Below are positions 24,960-32,465 of a DNA stretch of 35,576 nucleotides, piece by piece (position 1 is the stretch's first letter; each line of letters starts with the position of its first letter). The notes below the pieces were generated by a model that had not been told where the DNA came from, did not search any database, and saw only the letters and a program-made list of their open reading frames with translations. The translations under genes were made by a program, and so were the position numbers. The DNA comes from Beijerinckiaceae bacterium. GTDB taxonomy: Bacteria; Pseudomonadota; Alphaproteobacteria; Rhizobiales; Beijerinckiaceae. The DNA is taken from NCBI GenBank assembly GCA_947453205.1, contig CANGFT010000045.1, positions 1 through 35,576 of the forward strand. Reading direction: 5' to 3'.

Positions 24960-25679
24960 TCAATGGCGGCGGGCCGCCATCATGTAGTTGATGTCGGTGT
25001 CGCGGGAGACCGACCAACGGTTGCGCAGGGGCTGGAAGACGACGCCCGCGCGCGCCTGCGCCGCAAGGCCCGCGTCCTCGATGGCGTCTTCAAGCTCGAT
25101 GGGGGTGATGAACTTCTCCCACTGATGCGTGCCTCTGGGCACCCAGCCCAGCACATATTCCGCGCCCACGATGGCGAGGGCGAAGCTCTTGAGGGTCCGG
25201 TTGAGGGTGGCGGCGAAGAACCAGCCGCCGGGCTTCACCATGCTGCAGGCGACCGCGACGAAGGTCGGCATGTCCACCACATGCTCGAGCACCTCCATGG
25301 CGCAGACCACATCGAACTGCGCGCCGCTGGCCGCCAGATCCTCGGCGGTCCGGGCGCGGTAGTCGATGGACAGGCCGCCCTCGGCGGCATGGCGGGTGGC
25401 GATGTCGATCACGCCGGGCGAGGGATCGACGCCCGTGACCTCGGCGCCCGCGCGCGCCAAAGCCTCGCTGAACAGCCCGCCGCCGCAGCCGATGTCGAGC
25501 ACGCGAAGGCCCGCAAGATCAGCGCCCTGCCCCGCCAACTGCTCCTCGACGAAGCGCAGGCGCAGCGGGTTGATCTGGTGCAGCGGCCGCATGGGTCCGC
25601 GCGGATCCCACCAGCGCTCGCTCAGGCGCTCGAACCGCTCGACGTCGGCGGGGTCGATGGAGGCGGACTGTGGTGACAT
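24960..25679 (-). CDS. ubiG: Bifunctional 3-demethylubiquinol 3-O-methyltransferase / polyprenyl-dihydroxybenzoate methyltransferase UbiG
   Basis: This 239-residue class I SAM methyltransferase has motif I VLDIGCGGGLFSE, VTGVDPSPGVIDIA, then EVLEHVVD and the UbiG-specific NRTLKSFALAIVGAEYVLGW followed by GTHQWEKFI. The N-terminal WWDPRGPMRPLHQINPLR is also diagnostic. It performs both O-methylations in ubiquinone synthesis at the membrane surface. In Rhizobiales it is commonly divergent from lysC; here an AT-hook gene lies between the two. Confidence 0.96.
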   Translation of the reverse strand: MSPQSASIDPADVERFERLSERWWDPRGPMRPLHQINPLRLRFVEEQLAGQGADLAGLRVLDIGCGGGLFSEALARAGAEVTGVDPSPGVIDIATRHAAEGGLSIDYRARTAEDLAASGAQFDVVCAMEVLEHVVDMPTFVAVACSMVKPGGWFFAATLNRTLKSFALAIVGAEYVLGWVPRGTHQWEKFITPIELEDAIEDAGLAAQARAGVVFQPLRNRWSVSRDTDINYMMAARRH

Positions 25680-25745
25680 GGGTTGGCTCCGGAAGGTCTC
25701 GCGCTTTTACTTGGTTTCGGCGGCGCAGCCAAACTGACGGGTTGT

Positions 25746-25761
25746 CGGATGCTTTCATCCG
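25746..25761. other. Short perfect hairpin in the ubiG/AT-hook intergenic region
   Basis: CGGATG and CATCCG pair around a CTTT loop. It is part of the 193-base shared upstream region 25680-25872, whose right part (about 25762-25850) is notably AT-rich for this genome and contains a TTGTCT-N17-TGTATT promoter-like pair on the plus strand. It could be an operator for either gene. Confidence 0.35.
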
Positions 25762-25872
25762 CTATATTGTCTGCAATGTTTTTCTGACCTGTATTGCTGG
25801 ATGGATTTCAAATTTTCCTTTCAGATTGTCATTGGTCAGATCGAGGCGCATCCAGCAAATAGCTGAGGAACC

Positions 25873-26844
25873 ATGAAGCGTCCCATCAAGCCCTTCGTCG
25901 TAGAAGTGCGCAAAGGCCAGAAAAGCCAGAAGAAAACCGCAGTCGCGCCGGAACTTCCGACGTTCATCCTGCCCGAAGAGCAGCCCCGCGAGAGCGATGC
26001 GCTGCGCCGCGCCGAGGCCGCGCTCTTCGGGGGCTCCGGCGCCAAAGCCCCCGACCCCTCGGGGGGCGCGAATCGCTCGGGACGAATCCTCGAAACCATC
26101 CCCGACGAGGCGCCCGCGGCCAGGACGCTCACCGGCGAGACGCCCGCCGCCCAAGCGCAGACGGTCGATGGCAAGAGGCGCGGCCGCCCGCCCGGCTCGC
26201 GCAACAAGCCCAAGGATCCCGCCGCAGCCGAGGCGTCGCCGGCCATGGAGGCCCACCCCAGACGTCGCGGTCGCCCGCCCCGGATCGCCGAAAGCGTGCG
26301 CAAGGTCGAACTCACCCCCGAACTCGCCAGCGCCGCGCTGGAGAGCATCGCGCGGGCGAGCGTCGCTCGCGCCCCCCTGCCGACGCGCCCGTCGCCCAGG
26401 GCGCGGTTGGCCGCAGGGCCAGTCAAACCGCCGCGCGTCGGCAAACGCGGCAGGCCCCCGAAGGAAAAGCGCGCCAAGGACATGCTGGCGCAGGAAAGGC
26501 TGGAGCAAAAAAGGCGCGCGAAAGGAAAAGTCGCGGTGAAACAGTCCGCCCGCGTGAAGCCCATGCACGAGGAGTCCGCCGCTCCCACGCATCACCTCTG
26601 GTCCGCGGCGGATCATCAGCCCGCGCCCCGCGCCCCTGCGGCCTTCATCGAGCCGCGCGGCCCGCTGGACATGCTGCCGCGCCTGCTGCGCATCGGCGCG
26701 GAGCAGGCCCAGGACGATCCCGTGGCCCTCCTGAGCGCCCTGCGCCGCCCGCGCGCCGGGGAGCGCTGGAAACGGCGGCTGAGAGGCGCCGCTCTGGCCG
26801 GTTATGAGCGCCGCCTCAAAAAAAGCATGACCGCCCCGCGTTGA
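25873..26844 (+). CDS. AT-hook-rich basic protein of unknown function
   Basis: This 323-residue, strongly basic protein appears mostly disordered. Three AT-hook cores (Arg-Gly-Arg-Pro) are visible: KRRGRPPGSRNK at 101-112, RRRGRPPR at 130-137 and KRGRPPKEKR at 191-200, the last followed by a charged helix AKDMLAQERLEQKRRAKGK. The C-terminus from about 260 (PRGPLDMLPRLLRIGAEQAQ, then GERWKRRLRGAALAGYERRL) looks folded. AT-hooks bind the minor groove of AT-rich DNA, so a nucleoid-associated or regulatory role is likely (inference). The gene's upstream region is itself AT-rich. Its TGA stop is embedded in the TTGACA of the lysC promoter. I recognise no named family. Confidence 0.82.
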   Translation: MKRPIKPFVVEVRKGQKSQKKTAVAPELPTFILPEEQPRESDALRRAEAALFGGSGAKAPDPSGGANRSGRILETIPDEAPAARTLTGETPAAQAQTVDGKRRGRPPGSRNKPKDPAAAEASPAMEAHPRRRGRPPRIAESVRKVELTPELASAALESIARASVARAPLPTRPSPRARLAAGPVKPPRVGKRGRPPKEKRAKDMLAQERLEQKRRAKGKVAVKQSARVKPMHEESAAPTHHLWSAADHQPAPRAPAAFIEPRGPLDMLPRLLRIGAEQAQDDPVALLSALRRPRAGERWKRRLRGAALAGYERRLKKSMTAPR

Positions 26845-26869
26845 CAGGCGCGAACGCGGCCTTCATAGA
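26841..26869 (+). promoter_or_regulatory. Putative lysC promoter overlapping the upstream stop codon
   Basis: TTGACA (26841-26846), 17 bases, CATAGA (26864-26869). The TGA stop of the AT-hook gene (26842-26844) lies within the -35 hexamer. Transcription would start near 26876, about 70 bases before the lysC ATG. Confidence 0.55.
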
Positions 26870-26947
26870 ACCGTCGCATCAGGAGCGGGCCATCGGCCGC
26901 GCTCGTTCGGCCGCCGCATGGCGCCTCAGGTTAAGCGCTCGGGATCA

Positions 26948-28183
26948 ATGGCACGCCTTGTCATGAAATTCGGCGGCACGTCTGTCGCCAACATCGAACG
27001 TATCCGCAATGTCGCGCAGCATGTGAAGCGCGAGGTGGAGGCTGGCCACGAGGTCGCCGTCATCGTCTCGGCCATGTCCGGCAAGACGAACGAGCTGGTC
27101 GCCTGGTGCGCCGACGCCTCCAGGCTCTATGACAAGCGCGAATATGATGCGGTCGTGGCCTCGGGCGAACAGGTCACCTCCGGGCTTCTCGCCATCGCCC
27201 TGCAGGAGATCGGCATCCCCGCCCGTTCATGGCAGGGCTGGCAGATCCCCATCCGCACCTCCGACGCCCATGGCTCGGCCCGCATCGAATCGATCGACGG
27301 TTCGGGGCTCGCGGAAGGCTTCGCGCGCAAAGAGGTCGCGGTCATCGCGGGCTTCCAGGGCGTTCACGAGGCGACCGGCCGGTTGACGACGCTGGGACGC
27401 GGCGGCTCGGACACGAGCGCCGTCGCCGTCGCCGCCGCCATCAAGGCCGACCGCTGCGACATCTACACCGATGTGGACGGGGTCTACACCACCGACCCGC
27501 GCATCGTGCCCAAGGCGCGTCGGCTCGACCGCGTGGCCTTTGAGGAAATGCTTGAAATGGCGTCGCTTGGCGCCAAGGTGCTGCAGGTTCGCTCCGTCGA
27601 GGTGGCGATGGTGCACAAGGTCAAGACCTTCGTGCGCTCGTCCTTCGACGATCCCGCAAACCCCATGCCCGGCACGCTCATTTGCGACGAGGAGGATATC
27701 GTGGAACAGCAGGTCGTCACCGGAATCGCCTTCTCGCGCGACGAGGCGCAACTGACCCTGCGCCGCGTGTCCGACAAGCCCGGCGTCGCGGCGGCGATCT
27801 TCGTGCCCCTCGCCGAAGCCAACATCAATGTCGACATGATCATTCAGGTCGTCTCGGACGACGCCAGGACCACCGACATCACCTTCACGGTGCCGCAGGC
27901 GGATTTCGACCGCGCCCGCGCCCTGCTTGAAGCAAAGCGTGACGAACTCGGCTTCGCCAGCCTTCAGGGCGCCAACGACGTCGTGAAGATCTCGGCCATC
28001 GGCATCGGCATGCGCAGCCACGCCGGCGTCGCGGCCCGCGCCTTCAAGGCGCTGGCGGACAAGGGCATCAACATCCGCGCCATCACGACCAGCGAGATCA
28101 AGTTCTCGGTGCTCATCGACGCGGAATACACCGAGCTTGCGGTGCGGACGCTGCATACGCTCTACGGCCTCGACAAGGCCTGA
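26948..28183 (+). CDS. lysC: Aspartate kinase
   Basis: This 411-residue monofunctional aspartokinase starts MARLVMKFGGTSVAN, with the KFGGTS kinase motif, GRGGSDTSAVAVAAA at about 157-171 and DVDGVYTTDPRIV. The C-terminal half holds two ACT domains (VTGIAFSRDEAQLTLRRV and VVKISAIGIGMRSHAGVAAR) that sense lysine and threonine. It makes aspartyl phosphate for lysine, threonine, methionine and diaminopimelate. The frame begins 10 codons earlier at 26918, but the ATG at 26948 matches the family N-terminus. A promoter-like element overlaps the previous gene's end. Confidence 0.96.
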   Translation: MARLVMKFGGTSVANIERIRNVAQHVKREVEAGHEVAVIVSAMSGKTNELVAWCADASRLYDKREYDAVVASGEQVTSGLLAIALQEIGIPARSWQGWQIPIRTSDAHGSARIESIDGSGLAEGFARKEVAVIAGFQGVHEATGRLTTLGRGGSDTSAVAVAAAIKADRCDIYTDVDGVYTTDPRIVPKARRLDRVAFEEMLEMASLGAKVLQVRSVEVAMVHKVKTFVRSSFDDPANPMPGTLICDEEDIVEQQVVTGIAFSRDEAQLTLRRVSDKPGVAAAIFVPLAEANINVDMIIQVVSDDARTTDITFTVPQADFDRARALLEAKRDELGFASLQGANDVVKISAIGIGMRSHAGVAARAFKALADKGINIRAITTSEIKFSVLIDAEYTELAVRTLHTLYGLDKA

Positions 28184-28201
28184 TCGCCCTCGCGGCGGCG
28201 G

Positions 28202-28432
28202 TCAGAAATCGACCGCCCGCCCGTCGATCTCCCAATCGCCGAACCGTGATGGGTCGAGCCCGCCGCGCCCGTTGACCTCGCGGGGCGCCTCGGCTTTCGC
28301 CTCCTGCGCCAGCCTGCGCCGCTCGGCCGCCTCCGCAAGGGCGCGCTGGGCCGCAGGGGAGAGCTGCTTTTGCGGCTGCGCCTGTTCCTGGGAAGGTTCT
28401 GGCGTATTTTCGTTCGCCGCGTCGCTCTGCAT
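28202..28432 (-). CDS. Succinate dehydrogenase assembly factor 4 family protein (DUF1674)
   Basis: This 76-residue protein ends in EVNGRGGLDPSRFGDWEIDG, the signature of DUF1674/SDHAF4. Its first half is Gln/Glu/Ala-rich and probably disordered. In mitochondria this factor binds the flavinylated SdhA subunit and promotes its assembly; the bacterial protein is assumed to do the same. An in-frame extension upstream to 28492 exists, but the ATG at 28432 has AGGG eight bases before it and gives the usual length. It is convergent with lysC (18 bases apart) and divergent from rsmB. Confidence 0.9.
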   Translation of the reverse strand: MQSDAANENTPEPSQEQAQPQKQLSPAAQRALAEAAERRRLAQEAKAEAPREVNGRGGLDPSRFGDWEIDGRAVDF

Positions 28433-28591
28433 CGCTGCACCCTGTCTCGCCAGACGGCCATTTAGCCAAACAACCCTGTTCATATAGTCCATCGCCCCGA
28501 AAAATTCAGCCTCCCCGGCCCTCTAAGCTTTCCTTGCCTCCCATGCCCGACAACCCTATGAAATGGCGATGGGCTTCACGGATGCGGGCAA

Positions 28592-30001
28592 GTGATTCCG
28601 CGCGCGCCGACGCCGTTCCCTCCAGATGCGAAAAGTCGCCCCGTGACCAGACCGCCCCGTTCCTACCAGCAGCGCCACGCCCCCGCGCCCCCGCCGCCGC
28701 CCGGGCTCCAGGCGCGGCTCGTCGCCGCCAGCGTGCTGGCGGATGTGGCGGGGCAGGGCTCGACCCTCGATGAGCGGCTCGGCGCGGACGCCTCCGCGCG
28801 CATGAGCGACCTTGACCCGCGCGACCGGGCGCTCGCGCGCTCCATCGCCACGGTCGCCCTGCGCAGGCTCGGCACGATCCGCGCCGCCCTCGCCCGCTTT
28901 CTGGAGAAGGGCCTGCCGAAAAAAGCCGCCGCCGTCGAATGGACCCTGATCGCCGCGACCGCGCAGATCCTCTTTCTCGACGTGCCCGATCATGCGGCGG
29001 TCGATCTCGCCGTCCACGCCATTCGCCGGGATCCGCGCACGGCAGCCTTCGCTGCGCTGGTGAACGCCGTGCTGCGCAATGTCATCCGCGCCCGCGATGA
29101 ACTGGTCGCGCCGACCGATCCGTTCATCGACACGCCCGCCTGGCTCGCAGCGCGCTGGCGCAAGACCTATGGGGATGAGACTGCGGCCGCCATGGCGCGC
29201 GCCCATCAGCTCGAGCCGACCCTCGACCTCACCGTGAAAGCGGAGCCCGACGTCTGGGCGGAGAGGCTCGGGGGCTTCGTTCTGCCGACGGGATCGGTGC
29301 GCCTGTTGAATCACGCCCCTGTCACGGAGCTGCCGGGATATGAAGAAGGCGCCTGGTGGGTGCAGGACGCCGCAGCGGCCCTGCCCGCCAGATTGCTGCG
29401 CGCCCAGCCCGGCATGCGCATCGCCGATCTGTGCGCGGCGCCGGGCGGCAAGACCGCGCAACTGGCCCATGCCGGCGCCGAGGTGCTGGCGCTCGACCGC
29501 TCGGCGGAGCGCATGAAGCGCGTCAGCGCCAATCTCGAACGCCTCCATCTTTCCGCCGACCTCACCGTGGGCGACGCCCTGACCTATGAGGCTCAGGCCT
29601 TCGACGCCATCCTGCTCGACGCGCCCTGTTCGGCTACAGGCACCATCCGGCGCCATCCCGACGTCGCCTGGACGAAGCGCGCCAGCGACATCGCCAGCCT
29701 CGCCAAGGTACAGGCGCGCATGATCGATCACGCGATCAACCTGCTGAAACCCGGCGGAATCCTGATTTATTGCACCTGCTCCATGGAGCCCGAAGAGGGG
29801 GAGATGCAGATCAACGCCCTTCTGCGGCGCAACCCCGACGTGGGCCGCAAACCCATCGTCGCCGAAGAATTGAGCATCCCAAATATGTGCATATCGGCGC
29901 AGGGGGACTTGCGGACGCTTCCATGCCATCTCTACCATGACGACGCGCGTCGAAGTGGCCTTGATGGATTCTTCGCGGCGCGCATAGAACGCCTCATTTA
30001 G
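28592..30001 (+). CDS. rsmB: 16S rRNA (cytosine-C5) methyltransferase, RsmB/NOP family
   Basis: The N-terminal NusB-like domain spans about 40-170 (LDERLGADASARMSDLDPRD). The C-terminal Rossmann methyltransferase has motif I DLCAAPGGKT at 279-288, PCS with Cys346 in DAPCSATGTIRRHPDVAW and the catalytic CTCS (Cys396) at 394-397. It forms m5C, at position 967 of 16S rRNA in E. coli. The start is uncertain: GTG at 28592 or GTG at 28643 (VTRPPRSYQQ), neither with a strong ribosome-binding site. The heparinase gene follows after 28 bases, a common alphaproteobacterial arrangement. Confidence 0.92.
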   Translation: MIPRAPTPFPPDAKSRPVTRPPRSYQQRHAPAPPPPPGLQARLVAASVLADVAGQGSTLDERLGADASARMSDLDPRDRALARSIATVALRRLGTIRAALARFLEKGLPKKAAAVEWTLIAATAQILFLDVPDHAAVDLAVHAIRRDPRTAAFAALVNAVLRNVIRARDELVAPTDPFIDTPAWLAARWRKTYGDETAAAMARAHQLEPTLDLTVKAEPDVWAERLGGFVLPTGSVRLLNHAPVTELPGYEEGAWWVQDAAAALPARLLRAQPGMRIADLCAAPGGKTAQLAHAGAEVLALDRSAERMKRVSANLERLHLSADLTVGDALTYEAQAFDAILLDAPCSATGTIRRHPDVAWTKRASDIASLAKVQARMIDHAINLLKPGGILIYCTCSMEPEEGEMQINALLRRNPDVGRKPIVAEELSIPNMCISAQGDLRTLPCHLYHDDARRSGLDGFFAARIERLI

Positions 30002-30029
30002 GCGTTGGGGCTGCGGAGGCAGGTTTAGA

Positions 30030-31730
30030 GTGACCCAATCAGTCGCGGGACGAGGCCAGTTCGCCCGGCTGCTGGCTGGCTATGGCTTCGGCTGGCTTAG
30101 CCGCGGGTTTGGCTGGCCTATGGGTCTGGCGGATCTGCTGGGCCTGGGCGGCCCCAAGCGGCTTCTCATCGCGCCTCAGGACATCCGGACCGCCGACCCC
30201 ACCATGGCGGCGGACATTTACACGGGTTATTTCGCCTTCGCCGGCAAGATGGTGAGCACCCACGGCCGCTCGCCCTTCGAGACCCCGGCGCCTTCCCCCG
30301 CATGGGCGGCCGCGCTCGCCAGCTTCGGCTGGCTGCGCCATCTGCGCGCCGCCGACACCGCCCTGTCGCGCGCCAACGCCCGCGCGCTGGTCGAGGACTG
30401 GATCAGGCAGAGCAACCGCAAGTCGCGGCCCGAGGACTGGGAGCCGCGCGTCGCGACCCGCCGTCTGCTGTCATGGCTGAGCCAGTCGCCGCTCATCCTC
30501 GAGGGCGCCGACAGCGCCTTCTATCGCCTTTTCATGAAGAGCATCCGCCGCCAGGCGATGCTCCTGCAACGTCGCCTCAACGATGACATCGACGGCGAGA
30601 CGCGTCTCTTCGCCTTGATCGCGCTCGCCGAATTCGGCCTCTGCGGCGAGGGCCTCGATACGATGCAGGAGCGCATGAGCCTTCTGCTCGGCGAGGAGCT
30701 GGGACGGCAGGTTCTGGCCGATGGCGGCCATATCGGCCGCAATCCCCAGACGATCGTCGACCTGCTGCTCGACCTGCTGCCGCTGCGGCAGGCCTATTCG
30801 GCGCGCGGGGTCAGCGCGCCCCCGCAACTGCTCAACGCCATCGACCGGATGATGCCGATGCTGCGGTTGTTTCGTCTGGGGGATGGCTCGCTGGCGCTGT
30901 TCAACGGCATGGGCCAGACTGCGCCGCATGATCTTGCGACCATTCTCGCCCATGACGACGCACGCGCCGCGCCGCTCATCAATGCGCCCTATGCCGGCTA
31001 CCAGCGCATGGAGGGCGGCTCCAATGTCCTCATCATGGACACGGGCGCGATCCCGCCGGGCGCCTTCTCCGACCGCACCCACGCGGGCTGCCTCTCCTTC
31101 GAGTTCTCAAGCGAGAACCAGAGGCTGATCGTCAATTGCGGCAGCCCGAACGACACCCGCGCCAATATGCGGGAGGCCGCAAGGTCGACCGCCGCCCATT
31201 CGACCCTGACGCTGGCGGACACTTCCTCCTGCCGGTTCGGCGGGGAGGGCGAAAAACGAGCCATTCAAGGCAAGATCGTCAGCGGCCCCAACAAAGTGCG
31301 CGTCAAACGGCAATCGGCGGAGGATTGCGTCGCGATGGAGGCGAGCCACGACGGCTATGAACGCCAGTTCGGGCTCATCCATACCCGCAGCCTCTATCTC
31401 TCCACCGAGGGCGACCATCTCGAAGGGGAGGACAAGCTCACCCCGGCCAGCGGCAAGAAGGCGAGCGTCCTCACCGCTGATTATGCGGTGCGCTTCCATC
31501 TGCATTGGAGCTTGCGGACAAAGCTGCTGGACGACCGCCAGTCGGTCGAGATCCGCACCCCATCGGGGCAGGTCTGGCTCTTTCACGCCGAAGGCCACAG
31601 GCTCGCGATTGAGGAGAGCATATCCTTCGCATCGCCTGAGGGCGTGCGCGGGGCGGATCAGATCGTGATCCACACCACCTATCAGGATTATCCGAGCGTC
31701 AACTGGACGCTCTACAGGACGGGCGGCTGA
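30030..31730 (+). CDS. Heparinase II/III family protein
   Basis: This 566-residue protein has an alpha/alpha toroid N-terminal part (WIRQSNRKSRPEDWEPRVATRRLLSW, then LNDDIDGETRLFALIALAEFG) and a C-terminal beta-sheet domain with RSTAAHSTLTLADTSSCRFGG, the heparinase II/III C-terminal signature. No clear signal peptide is seen. In Rhizobiales this gene lies between rsmB and purH and its substrate is not known; uronate-containing polysaccharides are the family norm. The start is GTG at 30030, after GGAGG about 10 bases upstream. It ends 12 bases from a convergent gene. Confidence 0.9.
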   Translation: MTQSVAGRGQFARLLAGYGFGWLSRGFGWPMGLADLLGLGGPKRLLIAPQDIRTADPTMAADIYTGYFAFAGKMVSTHGRSPFETPAPSPAWAAALASFGWLRHLRAADTALSRANARALVEDWIRQSNRKSRPEDWEPRVATRRLLSWLSQSPLILEGADSAFYRLFMKSIRRQAMLLQRRLNDDIDGETRLFALIALAEFGLCGEGLDTMQERMSLLLGEELGRQVLADGGHIGRNPQTIVDLLLDLLPLRQAYSARGVSAPPQLLNAIDRMMPMLRLFRLGDGSLALFNGMGQTAPHDLATILAHDDARAAPLINAPYAGYQRMEGGSNVLIMDTGAIPPGAFSDRTHAGCLSFEFSSENQRLIVNCGSPNDTRANMREAARSTAAHSTLTLADTSSCRFGGEGEKRAIQGKIVSGPNKVRVKRQSAEDCVAMEASHDGYERQFGLIHTRSLYLSTEGDHLEGEDKLTPASGKKASVLTADYAVRFHLHWSLRTKLLDDRQSVEIRTPSGQVWLFHAEGHRLAIEESISFASPEGVRGADQIVIHTTYQDYPSVNWTLYRTGG

Positions 31731-31742
31731 GCCGCCCCCGCC

Positions 31743-32171
31743 TCAGCGGCCGCCGAGACGGATCAGGGTGCGCGGGGCGCCTGCCGCGCCAAGGCCGCGG
31801 AACGGCTTGCGCTCGACCGTGACGCCCTCGCCGCGCTCAAACCGGGGGGCGAAGCCCCCGCTCTTGCGCTCGACCGTGACGGAGGGCTTGCGCTCCACGA
31901 CGACCGCGCGCTGGGCGCCGGTCCGGTTGCTGGCGAAGGCGACCTCAGGCGCGGGGGCGCGCTTGGCCGCAGCGGCCCGAACCGCCATTTTCGCGACAAG
32001 CTCCCGCGCCTCCTCGATGGGCGCGCCCATCAGTTCGGCGGCGAACTGGGCCTGATGCTCCGCATCGTCCATGAAGCCTTGCGCCGCAAAGATCGCCTCC
32101 TCAAGGGTCGGGGGATCGTAGCGGACACGAACGGGGGGACGGTTCTTCGCCTTGGAGGGGGTGGGGCGCAT
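31743..32171 (-). CDS. Hypothetical protein with repeated VERKP motifs
   Basis: This 142-residue basic protein is not assigned to any family. The N-terminal part (RVRYDPPTLEEAIFAAQGFMDDAEHQ, helical, through ELVAKMAVRAAA at about residues 57-68) looks folded. After it the chain is low-complexity and carries VERKP at 92-96, VERKS at 100-104 and VERKP at 119-123. The same frame stays open over 600 codons further upstream, opposite purH, but that is a shadow; the ATG at 32171 with GGAAAAAG before it gives a compact gene. It is divergent from purH across 294 bases that hold strong inverted repeats. Confidence 0.7.
   Translation of the reverse strand: MRPTPSKAKNRPPVRVRYDPPTLEEAIFAAQGFMDDAEHQAQFAAELMGAPIEEARELVAKMAVRAAAAKRAPAPEVAFASNRTGAQRAVVVERKPSVTVERKSGGFAPRFERGEGVTVERKPFRGLGAAGAPRTLIRLGGR
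31806..31906 (-). repeat. Three in-frame direct repeats encoding VERKP
   Basis: Two identical 19-base copies (31806-31824 and 31863-31881) lie 57 bases apart. A third, partly matching copy starts at 31887. The spacing keeps the reading frame, and each encodes the (T/V)VERK(P/S) motif of the hypothetical protein. Confidence 0.8.
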
Positions 32172-32224
32172 CGGCTTTTTCCGGTTTATAGGTTGGCCGC
32201 GGCTTTTGCGCTGCAGCAGGTTTG

Positions 32225-32248
32225 TTGTGCGTTGCACAATAACGCACA
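32225..32248. promoter_or_regulatory. Two overlapping perfect inverted repeats upstream of purH
   Basis: TTGTGC-GTT-GCACAA (32225-32239) overlaps TGTGCGTT-N7-AACGCACA (32226-32248), an 8-bp stem with a seven-base spacer. They share the same bases, so the two foldings or bindings exclude each other. The site lies in the 294-base gap between the hypothetical gene (minus) and purH (plus). The smaller repeat has the TGC-N3-GCA pattern reported for PhaR-type regulators of polyhydroxyalkanoate genes; that link is only a similarity. The rest of the gap shows no RNA gene or terminator that I can support. Confidence 0.55.
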
Positions 32249-32465
32249 TGTCCTCATTACGCAACAAGACCAGACTTGGATTAACGCCTCGTGCAGAAAT
32301 GGGACCGCAGCCGCCTTTTCGCCAGACCAGGCGAAGCATTTTCTTGGCGTTGACCACAGGCTTGCGCCCCAGGCTGGCCCCGCGCGCCTTTTGTCTCGCC
32401 CCGCATCGTGGTAAGCGCCCGCAAGCTCGCGTCAGCATCCCCCCCCCCAACGATTGCAGGTTCCC

